The notes beneath the pieces are model-generated. The model searched no databases, was not told where the DNA came from, and saw nothing but the letters and a program-made list of their open reading frames with translations. The translations under genes and the position numbers were made by a program. A DNA stretch of 64,000 nt, from positions 124,001 to 188,000 of the forward strand of contig WSUB01000002.1 of the NCBI GenBank assembly GCA_019633425.1, given 5' to 3'. Positions 1-11,846 of this stretch are shown piece after piece. The first letter of the stretch is position 1. The number at the start of each line of letters is the position of its first letter. The DNA is from Tulasnella sp. 424. Its lineage: Eukaryota > Basidiomycota > Agaricomycetes > Cantharellales > Tulasnellaceae.

Positions 1-311
1 CCGCAAACTCATGGGCAGCAACCTTCGAAGCTCACAAGAAACCAAACCCCTTTGAGTCGCCCATGTAACGGGGAGAGTTAGGTTGATGGCTCGGACGTAA
101 TATCAGCGTTTGAACGCGGAAAGCTGTATTTGCCCACTCCGAGCGTTCAATTGACGGCAACTTCACGCTCGGCTAGATCAAGTCAGGAACATAGTCATAC
201 ATTGATAAGAGAAAAGGGGACCAAGAGTTTTGAAGGGAGGAAGGTACCGAGATGGTTAATAAGAACAAGTCGATTTCAACAAAGTTGGTACCAAGCAGAT
301 GTATATATCCA
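1..311. other. Intergenic, no gene seen
   Basis: No reading frame here resembles a known family, and no RNA gene or repeat was recognised. The stretch lies downstream of the VOC gene on the minus strand, so it probably holds its 3' untranslated region. Confidence 0.5.
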
Positions 312-734
312 TCACGCTTCAGGACAGTGAGTCACGACCTCCAAGTTATTTCCCAGAGGGTCAATGACGTATGCTCCGTAGTAGGTAGGGTGGTAATGCT
401 CCCTGAGGCCCGGAGGTCCGTTGCATTTCAAGCCCTCGGCCATGGCGAGCTTGTGGAATTCGTTGATCTGAGCCCTTGTGTCCGCAGTGATGGCGACGTG
501 AACGGGTCGGGGATCGATGGTTTCGTCCTTGGCTGCCTGTGCGAACCAGAGGAAGGGCTTGTTGGGGACACCCATTCCGACGACAGTAGACCTGTCGCTG
601 CCGCCGAAGCGGAACATCTCCTTGACGCCGAGGGGAGCGAGGACGGCGAGGTAGGTTTTGATGACGGCATCAAAGGTGTCGTAGGACACTTTGATCCCGA
701 CATGATCGAGGCCAATCATTGAGTTAGACTCCAT
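312..734 (-). CDS. Glyoxalase/VOC-fold family protein
   Basis: A single-exon gene of 140 aa from the ATG at 734; a second in-frame ATG at 719 starts directly at the conserved strand and would give 135 aa. The product has the vicinal-oxygen-chelate pattern: GLDHVGIKV near the N-terminus (first metal-ligand His position), PVHVAITA in the middle, and a C-terminal DPLGNNLEVV strand with the usual Glu. The length fits one two-module VOC unit. Members include glyoxalase-like lyases, dioxygenase relatives and drug-binding proteins; the substrate cannot be told from the sequence. No signal peptide is seen, so a cytosolic protein is likely. No nearby gene suggests a pathway. Confidence 0.85.
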   Translation of the reverse strand: MESNSMIGLDHVGIKVSYDTFDAVIKTYLAVLAPLGVKEMFRFGGSDRSTVVGMGVPNKPFLWFAQAAKDETIDPRPVHVAITADTRAQINEFHKLAMAEGLKCNGPPGLREHYHPTYYGAYVIDPLGNNLEVVTHCPEA

Positions 735-1936
735 CTTCTGTTGGAGGATGATGTTAGTGGTGAAACAGAACAGAGAGTCCTACTTGAAACCGGGACGAAC
801 TGGATTATTGCAATGGAGAGCGGGACTTGAGTGAAATGGCGGAAAGGTGGTGTATCCCTGGAGGTGATGATGGGGGTATGTTCAGAGATGGGATCCAGAA
901 CTCTTTATATGAATTCGGTGTCAAGGGAGCGGGAATGGGTGCAGTGCTCATCAACGGAGTTTACCAGCGCGTCACGGAGCCGAAACGAGGGTCACGTTCA
1001 TAGAAGAAGTAGATTTGATCAAAAAAAGGAAGACGTATTACTAAGACGCGCCGAGGATATTTAAAGGGTTGGCAGCTGATTAAGCGCGCCAAGCCATATC
1101 TGGAAGAGGCGATACCTCGATGACGGCGAGTTCCCCAAACCACCATTGTTCTCCACTCGCTTTTATCGTAATATCAAATAACCTTTGTCCCCCCTGCAAT
1201 TGAGTTCAGGGAAGATAAGATATCGGTTCCGAGGTAGATCGGTTCTTAGATATCCTCCTCTTCAATAGTACGTACGACGTCAGCTGCATGTTTCTGGGAT
1301 GGGCAGGACATCCTCTTTGAAGGGCATTTTCAAGCCATTCTCGAAGCGTGTGATTGGTATCAAACGAACATGAGGTACTCAGAAGATGTCGTTCATCCCG
1401 GATACTACCAAAGATAGCAATCTCATTTCTAGAGGGAACCCGACTTGGTTCATGAGTCATGACGGGTCGGATGTTCATCCCATCGGACGTTCCAGTTTGT
1501 TCTGTGGTGCGCCGAACATCAATCCTGCTGGCACAAGTCGGACTTAATGCCGAGAAGGGTCTACCTCCCGCGTTGAGAAGACATGAGAGCGAAATCGAAG
1601 AATGCCGACATAGAACCTGCCAGACGAAACACGCGTAGAAATGTTGCCATGGACTTATTTCCAACAAGTCTATAATATCCCTGGCGCTTCTCCTCTTGTC
1701 TCTCCTTGTTTGTGAACCGTAAAAACCGCGGTGCGAATGTCCAAGAGAGTCTTGTCTCAAAGAGATCCGGCCTCGGCGATTAGCCTATAACCGAGCTTAC
1801 CTCAGCCAACTCCGCAAGGTGCAGCTGAAATTCCAATCCACGACGCAATTGTCGTTCAGCTACGCCCAACAACCACTCGCGCCCTTCAGCCTTGAGATAT
1901 ATCAGGAAAGGAGATCATAGAAGTAGAAACCACAGG
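735..1936. other. 1.2 kb intergenic region, no gene supported
   Basis: It separates the start of the minus-strand VOC gene from the start of PEX5, so it must contain both promoters. An open frame at 1206-1760 (-) has no recognisable domain, no supporting splice structure and no family resemblance, and I do not call it a gene. No repeats were seen. Confidence 0.5.
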
Positions 1937-4640
1937 ATGTCACTTTCGGCACTTATCAACGGGGCGGATTGCGGGCCATCCAATGCACTGCAGGGCCTTA
2001 CGAAACGGCTTGACAGTGACAGGGGTGTCGCAGGAGTAAGCAAATCAATGTACTATCTTGCATGACGCCTCACAGAGCGCATAATATTTCATTTAGGACC
2101 AACTTCTCTCTGGGAGAGCTGGCCCATCGCGGGAGGTGAGCCTGGCAATGTTGGTTCGTTCATCGACCTCAGCTGAGCAGTCTTGGTGTCTCCCAGGTCT
2201 TCCGCTCACAACCAACCCAAGTACCGGCAGCTCTCGCTCAAGAAGCCGCTCAATTCTTCAATGGCGGGTCTAGTCGAACAGCTGCACCACAACCATCTCC
2301 TTTCGACCTCGCATCCCTCAACGCCGCTTTGGCAAACGTCCCGCAAAGGCCTGTCGTGCAAAGCCCAGCGGTGAATGTAGGGCCAACCGCTTCCTGGGCA
2401 AACGACTTTGTCGAAAGCAACGTTCCGACCCAAGCTATCCCCGCTAAGCCAGCTTTTTCATGGGCCGCGGACTTTGCTACGCAAGAGGCTGTCGGCCGGT
2501 CTGCAACTCCTCAAGTCCAGCCTGTCAACCATGCGACTCAAGTCCCGCACATTGCCATGCGTATGTCTTGGCGCCTTGCGTTGCCTGACATGCTGATTCC
2601 AACACTATATTCTCTGTAGAACCTCAACCGTTCGTGGTTCCGTTCCACGCTCCCCCTTTTCTGCAACCAGGACCCGCCTTATCTCAGCAACTTCCGCTAC
2701 AAACGTCTCGTACGTGCAACTCTATTATCTGACTAACTTTCAGTTCTCACTCCATGCCATTTTAGCTTCCGTCACCGAAGCGTCGATAACGTGGGCATCG
2801 CACTTCTCAGAGGTTGAAAATCTTGCTCGAGAGTCGGAACAAACCTCGGCTGGGGCTCGTCCTGAAGAAATCGTCGTCGATGATCTCGCCTCGACGGCCG
2901 GTCTTCTCGTCGACCAGCTCAAGAACGAACAAAGCGACAAGTTCAAAAACTCCTCTTTTATGAAGTTGATGAGACAAGTCCGAGACATGGAGATGGTCGT
3001 CAGCGGAAACGACATTGTCCCTTCGGATGGGGTGCTTTCGCCTTCTACTTTGGCTAAAGGCAAGATGAAGGCTGTCGAAGACCCATCCTCCTCGATGCAA
3101 ACGCCAACGCAGCGCCGCAAGTCGGTTCATTTCGACGAAGATCGTGAGGTGCCAATGATGATGACGGAGGATTTCGAGGATTGGGCCGATACGGCTGAGG
3201 TCTTCACTTCACGGAATAAGCCCCACCGTGTTGGTATTATCGAAGCTCAAGAGGCAGAATGGGCTCGACTCCAGGAACAGTACGATGAATGGGATGCGAT
3301 CGCAACTGGCTTCCAGCCAGCAGAGGAAACCTCTGTCGAAGAACGACCAACCTACCAGTTCCAACAGAATAACCCCTATCTCAATCAACACTTCGAACGA
3401 GATGGGTTCGCTCAAAATGCTCGGCAGGTGAGGGACAGTAGCAAACACATCCAGAGGCGAAGTGTTTAAACTTTTCTCTCTCATTTAGAGTATCCTGGAG
3501 AAAGAAGCCTTGGTTCAACGCAATCCACTCGACGCCCAGGCCTGGCTCGCACTCGGGGTACGCCAGCAGGAGAACGAACGAGAAGGAAAAGCAATCGATG
3601 CGTTGAGACAAGCTGTCGAGCTCGACCCGACTCTACTCCCAGCCTGGCTCTCACTAGCCACGTCGCATACCAACGAGGGAGATCGCCAGGAAGCCTATAA
3701 TGCTCTACAGCAGTGGGTTGTCAACAATGAACGGTACAAGATCATTACTGCCAAGTACCATCTCATGTCTCAGCCGGGTCAAGGCTTCGTCAGCATGCGG
3801 GAGAAGAGGGAGACACTTGTTAACTGCTTGATCGATATGGCCACAAAGGCATCGGAAGTAGGGGTTCAGGTCATTGATCCGGATGTGCAGATTGCTTTGG
3901 CTGTGTTGTTGAACACCAGCGACGTGAGTTAGACACCTACCCCCTAGCGAGGACCGCCGATGACAAACCTCTTTGTTGCTAGGACTATGACAAAGCTGTG
4001 GACTGCTTTAAGGCTGCTCTAGAGGCCCGCCCAGAGGTGAGTTGGGATCAAAAACGCTTGCGTACGTCGTTCTGATGGCTTATTCGTCGGCAGGATTGGG
4101 TGTTGTACAACCGTGTCGGAGCTACACTGGCCAACAGCGGGCGTCCTAACGAGGCTATAGCTTACTACTACAGAGCATTGGAGTATAATCCAACTTACAT
4201 CCGAGCGAGGTTAGTAATCCAAAGGCATTCTCCTCAAGTGGTCCTGACTCGGCTCCTTCACAGATACAACTTGGGCATCTCGTGCATAAACTTGAGGGTG
4301 AGTCGGAATTGATTGAGTACCAGGACTTTACAAATTGACGCAACCCCTTTCGTCTCAGCGATATGAGGAAGCTGCTTCCCACCTTCTCGACGCTTTGGTC
4401 CTCCAAGAGAATGATGCTGTTGAAGACGCACCTGGCGAGGCACCAAGTTCTCGAGGCGTAACATCCTCCTCACTTTGGGACACACTTCGAACGACTTGCA
4501 ATCACCTTCAGCGACCTGATTTGGTTAAATATTGCGAAACGCGGGATCTTGATGGTGAGTCAATACAAAATCCAGGCACTCCCGTGTATTTACTCGCTCC
4601 GTACACAACAGCTTTCCGTTCGGCATTTCACTCCCAATGA
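1937..4640 (+). CDS. PEX5: Peroxisomal targeting signal 1 receptor, peroxin-5
   Basis: Import receptor that binds C-terminal PTS1 tripeptides of matrix proteins in the cytosol and docks at the peroxisomal PEX13/PEX14 complex. Eleven exons: 1937-2035, 2097-2135, 2197-2560, 2620-2709, 2766-3427, 3489-3923, 3983-4036, 4094-4209, 4264-4297, 4359-4554, 4612-4640; 705 aa, in the family range. The N-terminus has the conserved DCGPSNALQGLTK block; its Cys12 corresponds to the residue monoubiquitinated for receptor recycling. Three WxxxF-type PEX14-binding motifs are visible: SWANDF (W113), SWAADF (W135) and TWASHF (W207). The C-terminal part (about residues 440-690) holds TPR repeats, for example the LDAQAWLALGVRQQENER region and the RPNEAIAYYYRALEYNP repeat. 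The start was chosen because only this exon supplies the conserved Cys block. Confidence 0.96.
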
Positions 4641-4812
4641 GCAATAGTTGTTTATTGCCTCTTGTTCGTAAAAGTTCGTGCAAAATGAGTCGTCAACGCA
4701 ACAGCCCTGAGTGGAGTGGCCGTGTGAGAAGCCCCCAGAATGTCTTTCTACTAATGTACGTTTTAGCCTCGCATGAAGGATAATTAAATTACGGGTTTAC
4801 GTGCCTTTGCAG

Positions 4813-5040
4813 TCATAATCCCAGCCGCTGTTCCCTTGTCATAGCCTCGCGTTTCTTCTTCGCCTCTTCATTATGTACAAAGGGGGCTTCCGAAGTTGTG
4901 GCATCCTCGGCAGGCTGAATGCTATCGTCCGTAGCATTGCTGGCGTCTTGGTTTGCCTTTGCTCGTTTTGCCATGATAGCTTTCAGTTCTTGGACATCAG
5001 TGTCTCGAAGAGTGATGGGCGTTGGATCCCGTCGGAGCAT
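4813..5040 (-). CDS. CDC26: Anaphase-promoting complex subunit CDC26/Apc12
   Basis: A small, uninterrupted gene of 75 aa. The N-terminus MLRRDPTPITL matches the start of CDC26/Hcn1 proteins (MLRRxPTxIxL), which inserts into the TPR groove of the Cut9/CDC16 subunit and stabilises the ubiquitin ligase. A short helix-forming segment (VQELKAIMAKRAK) and a charged, disordered tail follow, as in the family. PEX5 converges on it, with 172 bp between stop codons. Its start codon is only 185 bp from the ATG of the divergent 975-aa gene, so they probably share a promoter. Tiny ORFs of this kind are easily missed by gene finders; the call rests on the N-terminal motif and length. Confidence 0.82.
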   Translation of the reverse strand: MLRRDPTPITLRDTDVQELKAIMAKRAKANQDASNATDDSIQPAEDATTSEAPFVHNEEAKKKREAMTREQRLGL

Positions 5041-5225
5041 CGTCGCGGTGCAGGGCTGGTTGTCGTTTATTCCCTGGAACGTGCATTTGGGTTCACGTGC
5101 TGGTTCTCGCGGACGGTTGTTTACGCTTCACCACCACCCTCACCTTTTTCCCTCCCTCCGCCTGTCCTCAAGCTCCGGGGATCCAATCACCTATATAATA
5201 ACCTGGAGCTACTCAATTTATCTCA

Positions 5226-8209
5226 ATGCGGGCGAACTCCTCTACCGCAACAGGCTCTTCTAGAAGGAGCCAAACCTCAGATACTCGAGAGAGGACCTCC
5301 GCTTCAATCCCATCGGCACCTCGACGTCGGCGAGACATGACCCCCAACACAGCCGCTGCTACAAGTCTTCAAAATCCAACAAGCAAGCCTAACTCAGGTC
5401 GGAGCACCAACATGGTTTCTAGCTCTGAGCCCGAGCCGCCGACTGTACGCTTCCAAGACCTATCCATCGGCGAACCACGTCCTCCACAGTCCAAGCGACA
5501 TCTCTACCAGAAACGACGAGAGTCAAGTACCACTAAAAAAAGCTCTTCCACAACTGGGCCCAGAGCTGCATCACTACCAGACCAACTTCACGACACAGTC
5601 CTTCAGGAACGACTGGAAGAGGAGGGGCTCGCGGACATCGAAGAGGACGACGAACAGGTCAGAGTCCAGAGGAGGGTAGTTTCAGTCGCCGTAGCAGGAA
5701 GATCAAAAGAGGCTCGATTGGCTTCTCTCATGCTCAGCACTTCAAAACGCCCGCCTGAACGGTCCAACCCAGCATCCTCCTCAGAGCCACAAGAGGCATG
5801 GATTGATGAGCTGTCATCCATGTCGATATCAGAAAACAATTCATTCCACGCAATTCTCACACAGGAGTTACGAGCTCTCCAGGACGGCACAAGATCGCCA
5901 AAACTCGGTCGATCACCAACTCCGCCCTCCCGTTCTTCCACCTCAAGTCCGGAAACGGTCATCTTCGATAACAAGGAAGCAGAGATTATACAACCGAACT
6001 CATTCCTCTGGCCTAAATCGCGCGTAGCTTGCCCTGAAGGGCAGAGTTTACCCTTGGGCTTTGAAGGCCACGAGGTGCGAACCGAAGGTTCTTCGGCCAA
6101 TCCTCTCCTGGATTCTGTCCAGACGGCAAAACCGCCTTCTCTCCTGCCTCATGCATGTAGCTTCGGAATCCCCTTACACTGCCAGGCACTCCCATTTGGC
6201 CGCTCGTCCGATTCTCCCATCGCCTCGCCGAGTCAGGTGCATTGGATCTCACCTCCGAAGTCTATTCCTGCTCTCCATGGTCCGCTGTCTATCCCTTACG
6301 CTCGCTGTCCCTCGTAAGTCAAATAGCTACATGCCCGCAGATTTGATGTCTGACCTCGGAGCTATGAAGGGGTGCTGAAGGGGAGGTTTACGATGGGAAT
6401 CTTCACGTTCATGACCTGGTCTGGCCGGCGTATCAGGAAAGGGGGCTGATGGGAGAACCTGCGCTACATCCGGACTATGTCGCAGCGGTGGATGATCATG
6501 ACGAAGAATATCAAGTCAAAACGCCTGACGTCGTGGTCCTGGTAGATGCGAACCTAGCTAGGGGTAATCAAGCGAAGGGGAGGCATAGGTCCAATCAGGC
6601 GCGCAATCGCCTGTCCCGCCCCCTCACGGACGCGACGAACCCCCAACAACCTCGGAGAACACCGTCTCTGCACAACAGCCACGAAAGCCCGCAACTAGGA
6701 CTTCCAGCTTGGCGCGTGCCGTCGTCCAGACCCCAGGGCGCACGAAGGCTTTCTCCAGCATGCCATTACAGGGACTCGGGCCTTATGGTCGACCCCGCGG
6801 GTACTACTAATTCTCCAATACCGACGGTATATACCGAGCCAATGCGGTCTACGACTCCACTCCTTCATTCTCAACATCTTCCACATCCGGCACACGGGCG
6901 TTTGCCCCCAAGTCTTAACTCAACGAGTGATGGTGGTTCGGTGTTCATTCAACAAGCGATTATCGACCAGGAGAGAGAGAGGCTCCACCTCGAAGAACAA
7001 GAGCTACAGCGACGTCTTGAGGAGGAGTATCGCCGCTTGGGCCGTGACAGGGAGCAGCTCTGCGATAATGCAAATACGCTGGCACGCAATCTAGGTGACA
7101 TTCCATATAAGGAAGGAACCCTGCCCGTTCAGCAAAATGATGGGTTTTGGATGTATAACCACTGGTCGCATCCCGCCACGCCCACAATACGGGTTCAGAG
7201 CCTGCACGGGCCACCTATGGTCACATCCAGCACACATGGTCACTACTTAGGAGCTGGAAATCCAATCGCCCCTTTGGGACCATTGCCATACATCACAACT
7301 TCGCCTGATGCTCGGTATCCAGACATGGAACAGCCTGTGGGGCTGGGTCTTCTCCATCTCCTCCCCCCTTCCAACGTCACGCATGGCGCAACTTTCAATG
7401 CAGCGCCGGGCTACGCAAGTCCCCTTAGCCGCGCATCTCCCCACAAAAGCGCGAGTTATCACGTTCCCTATCCGCTCGGGTTGGTCGGAATCTCTTCCCC
7501 CCAGGAGCAGAGTCCTCCCAATGGCACGCATCCGGAGCCAAGAGATGCACGACATTCTCAGCCAGAATCAGCACCGTTGTCTCAGACCCACAGACCTGTA
7601 AATCATTCCCGTCTCCCGGTCCAGCTCGTCATCGCACCGGAAGAAGATGGCGATCACACGCTCTCGCATGCACAAGATCCAGGGAGAGCTCATCCCGCAG
7701 ATTCCTCCCAGCACAAATCCGCTCCCTTTTCTCGTTTCACATCACGGCGCTCAAACGTCCTTCAACCTATCGCTGCTAGGTTGAGCAGCATTTCGCCAGG
7801 TGCGGAATGCGTGCGGAATACAACACCCCCAGCACCACGAGCCTCGCCAAGGCAGCGCCGCCAGACGTATGCTGAAACTCTCGGAAAGGGTCTCCCAACT
7901 CGTCCCAACCTCGATGGGTTGCCAACACCTCCCGGATCCAGTGTCTCTAACGCGGTGACGGTGGGACATCAGGAGAAGTATGAGATATTGCCACCCACAC
8001 CTCCCGCCCTCGAACCTAATGCGCTCAGCCTCGCATGGGGCGAGCCTCTTTTAGAACAACTGCCTGGTTCTTGGAACACTTCGGACGACGGTTCGGCTTC
8101 TCACTGTGCGAGCTCGGGAATAACCCCAGCCACGAACAAGCCAGAAGGTCGTATCAGAAGGAGGAATAGGAAGAAAGGAAGCAAAAGGGTTCTCGCAGAA
8201 GGTCTCTAG
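5226..8209 (+). CDS. Unrecognised low-complexity protein, 975 aa
   Basis: Two exons, 5226-6313 and 6370-8209; the 56-bp intron has a GTAAGT donor, and splicing joins two long open frames in phase. I do not recognise the family. The N-terminal third is rich in Ser, Thr, Pro and Arg, with an acidic patch near residue 130. A strongly predicted coiled coil lies around residues 560-590 (RERLHLEEQELQRRLEEEYR). The rest is Pro/Ser/His-rich with repeated TPP motifs, and the C-terminus is basic (RIRRRNRKKGSKR), possibly a nuclear localisation signal. No signal peptide or membrane segment is seen. It may be a scaffold or regulatory protein; no function is assigned. The absence of stops over 2.9 kb makes a real gene very likely. 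Confidence 0.75.
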
Positions 8210-8553
8210 ATGGATCTGCACCTTCGAGTTAGCCCAGTGAAGGGGCAATCGCGTTGATAGGAGGAACGGCCCTGGTCTTGGGTTTCGACTACAAAGGGCG
8301 CGCTTAAAGCGGTTTGGGATTCCATTAAGCTTTGGAAATGAGTTAGTAAAATAATAGTTGCAGTATTGTGTCTTGTCGTAGTATAGTGTCCTCGTAGCGC
8401 ATAAAGCATGGGGGTGGTTGAAGTCGAACATGTTTGGTCAAAGTCGAGTCGAACTCACGGGCGGTCCGGCGTTGGAATGGAGACTAGAGCTCCTCAATCT
8501 CTCTCTCTTCCTCGCTCTCCGACTTTCGCCCCCACTTTCCCATTTTCACGAAA
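8210..8553. other. Intergenic between the 975-aa gene and SOG2
   Basis: It contains the 3' end of the upstream gene and the SOG2 promoter. Pyrimidine-rich sequence around 8490-8550 immediately precedes the SOG2 ATG. No gene or repeat is seen. Confidence 0.5.
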
Positions 8554-11500
8554 ATGGTTCATCTTCCAGCGTCACCTGGAGGGGCAGAAAAAGGACCTCT
8601 CAGTCACAAGCACATTAGCGAAGCCTTGCGCGTCTCTACCGATGGTGGTCAGACTCTTGACTTCAGCCACAAGTTCATAACCGATGTCAAAGACGACGCC
8701 ACCCACGAACTCGCAAAGATCGGGAGAGAAGACGATGATGATGAAGGTTGTGTCACAAGGCGTGTCGCGTCTCTTTACTCTAAAGCCTCAAGAGAGTAGT
8801 CTCAACGTCCTCCCCTCTTCGCAGGATTGCTCTCGTCTTCAATGATCTTACTTCGTTACCCACGTCTTTTACTCTGATATCACGACTAAGATATCTTAAC
8901 TTGAGATCCAACTTCTTCGCCATCTTTCCCGAAGTGGTGAGTGGAGTTTGGACCGTCCTTTTGTTGTTCAAGGGGCCCCGCTGACCTTCCTCTGAATCCC
9001 CAGCTCTGCAACATGCCATCGCTCGAAATCCTCGACATCAGCCGTAACAAGCTTAGGCGCATGCCACCTCGTCCAGGTACTCTCAAGAACTTAAGGGTCA
9101 GTTTGTCTTGTTGCGATGTGTCCTGCTGCCAGGCTTCTGAGAGCTTCCCGCGTTGCATCCAGGTGTTCTCCTTCACCAGGAACAAGGTTGAGAGGATACC
9201 TACGTACTTTGCTGAGTTTAACCGGTTACGCATGCTGAAGATTGAGCACAATCCGATCGAATGGCCGCCGGGCAGGGTGCTTCGAAGGACGGAGGATGGA
9301 GATGAAGCCATGGAGCACTGGATTCGGGACCTGCAAGCTTGGCTCCGTGCCAATCCTGAGGATGAACACCTAACTCAGGGCATCCGACCTGAAATGAGTG
9401 CGAGCGTGCATCGTGGGCCCCAAGCAGACATCATTTTGCCTAGGTGCGTTCGATACGAAGTAGATGGCCAGTTGACCTGCTAATTTCTCTTCCAAAAGTG
9501 ATGATGAACCTCCGAGGAACAACGGTGTCACAGTCGGAATGTTGTCCAATTCTCACTCCCGGGCCCCTTCAGAGGAATCGATGAACTCCAACCGGAATAT
9601 CAATCGGACAGTTCGGCTCCCCGATTTCTCGTTGGATCCTTCCCCTCAGTTAACCTCCGGGACACCCGCTTTCTCGAACATGCCTTCGTCTTCGTTCGGA
9701 GGACCTTCCAGCCTCGCACCCAATCATGGAGAGGACTTCATGAACTCCCATCGCGACGATTCCGTCTTGCAGGGAGGCTCAATCCATGGCCGGAATGCAT
9801 CCGCTTCGTTTATGGGTGGCCGTTCAACTTCCGCGGGTAACGGACTTCTAGTGAAGAAGAGTCTACCGGATCTACGATCTGCTCATCTAAACGGTGTTAT
9901 CAATCGTAATGGCCAGCCGCGGAAAGGAGAGAAGGGCCGAGGATTGGACGAGCCTGCTGTACCACCTCTATCGTCCAACCAGATCGCCAGGGATGTCAAC
10001 GGCCAGCCTCGGCCGACAACCAGAGGTACCATCGGACCGTCATCGTCAACTATAGGACCCGCTATGGACGCAGAGCGACACTCCTACTTCAAACGTTACT
10101 CGACGCTACCATCGTCCTCGGTATCAAAAACAATACCCGAAGCGATGTTGAAAACAGTGGACGCCATTCGCGGAATTTTCTTCGCCGTGGGACAAATGCA
10201 TTCCGCCATACAGCATTACACTGTTTTCGGAACGGATGAGCGACAGGCGTCCGGCGTGCTCGGTCGGTTGATGAACGGCGCCAACGAGTTCATGTCAAAG
10301 CTTATGACCGCTCTGGATCGATTCGACTCCCTGTCGAGGAGAGTATTACCGCCTCCGGGCGTGTGTAGGGAACTGATCGAAGCTTGTCGTGATACGGTGA
10401 CTCTAGCGGTCAAAGTCGTTGGGGTGTTGGGCGCGCAGCTTAAAGTCCTTGCGGGGACTGACGACTTGAGATTCGCCAGAACCTCGCTTCTTATGCTTTA
10501 CGGAGCTATGGCGGAAGTTTCTAACTCCTGGCATGCCCTCGCGCCCAACCTGGACGCAATTCAACCGTTACTTCAGGAGTATCGCGCCCCACCAGTATCC
10601 CGGTCCCATGCTGCCTCGTCATCAACCCCAGGGCGGTCGAAGATTACCCCTATTGCCGAATCGCCAGCTTCGCCTCCAAGGACGCTACGCTCGCCGAACG
10701 TGCCTTATGCGGTAAGCGGGAAACGAGTGGGCAGGCGAAATGGAGGATCCTTTAGTTACAAGGATCTCGAGATCGGGAAATCCCTCGTTGCGTCCTCTCC
10801 GGCTTCCACGGGAGAGACTGGAGCATCCAGCATTTCCAGCTCGACGTCCAGTAGCGGCTCCACTGTCGTAAACGGAACTTCGGGAACGCTCAAGTCCGTC
10901 CGTCGCAATAATCCAGGTAGCCAAACCACCAATACACCATCTACATCGCCATCCCTCTCCTCAGCGCTTCCCGGACAGCCTCCCATTCCACCTGTTCCGA
11001 CCCACTCGAGAGATAATTCAGCATCCTCGGGTTCGACACCTGTTCGGGGAACACCTGTCCCGTCCACAACCCCTCGCCCAGTGCCCCCCACACTCGCTCG
11101 ATCGCGAACCTCAGATCTGCCCGACTCGGCTCAACTCGTCGATAGAGACATGTTGGCCACAATGGATCAAACATGCGATATCGCATTAAAAGCTTGCACT
11201 CTTGTTGAGCAGGAGTTCTTCCCTGATGGAAATGATGACTATTCAGAGCTGAAGGAGGGCGTTGACAAAGCCAGAGAAGTGACGATGACTCTCAAACAAG
11301 ATATAGAAGGAGTCCGGGCCGGTTACCTAGAGTCGGAACGAAAGGCCCTCTATGACCATGCTCAGTCATTCGCCAAGGTCGGTCCATTTCATTCTCTGGC
11401 ATGCGCTGTATACTTTGCTAATTGTGTCTTCGTCCTAGGCCATTACAAATCTGGCGGTATTGCTGAAGAAAGACATCGCACGATGTTCGCCCAGCCTGAA

Positions 11501-11846
11501 ACAACACATTGCAAAACTCATCAACTCAACCAAAGACTACACCATGCTACTATCCGTGTCCTCTTTCGCTCCAGCTGTCCGACCCTTCTCTCCGGCCTTC
11601 GCTCCGTCCTCAAGCTTGCCCGCATCTGATCGCAACCATCTTGGACCTTCTGCGCTGGGTCGCAGTCGAAGCGCGACAGCGACTCAAGAATTAACTCCAA
11701 AAGCGGGAACCCCTCAGCATACTGCGGCTCCTTGGAGTGCCATGCCTCATCAAACGTTTAGGGTTCCGCAAATCCCACCCCCCACCTCATCACTTGGGTC
11801 GCAGCGATTCGACGAGGAAGAAGAGCGACCGTATCGCAGAGTGTGA
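8554..11846 (+). CDS. SOG2: RAM-pathway leucine-rich repeat protein, SOG2 family
   Basis: Component of the RAM (regulation of Ace2 and morphogenesis) network, which works with the Kic1/Cbk1 (NDR) kinases in polarised growth. Exons: 8554-8768, 8825-8936, 9004-9096, 9163-9443, 9499-11377, 11439-11846; 995 aa. The first 230 residues are LRRs: LDFSHKFI, LVFNDLTSLP, LRYLNLRSNFF, SLEILDISRNKLRRMP and a further repeat. The Sog2 domain follows: its helical block begins at AMLKTVDAIRG, then come a Ser/Pro-rich linker and a final conserved helical block (residues about 780-900, CDIALKACTLVEQEFF onward). The first donor is uncertain: a weak GT at 8769 (used here) or a GC donor at 8760 would both keep frame. 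A degenerate inverted copy of its 3' end lies at 19.5-20.8 kb. Confidence 0.9.

Noticed and set aside
252..722. 156-codon plus-strand frame over the VOC gene
   Set aside because: It is antisense to a clear VOC-family gene and has no family features of its own.
1206..1760. 184-codon open frame on the minus strand
   Set aside because: No domain, no splice context and no family resemblance; a chance open frame is as likely.
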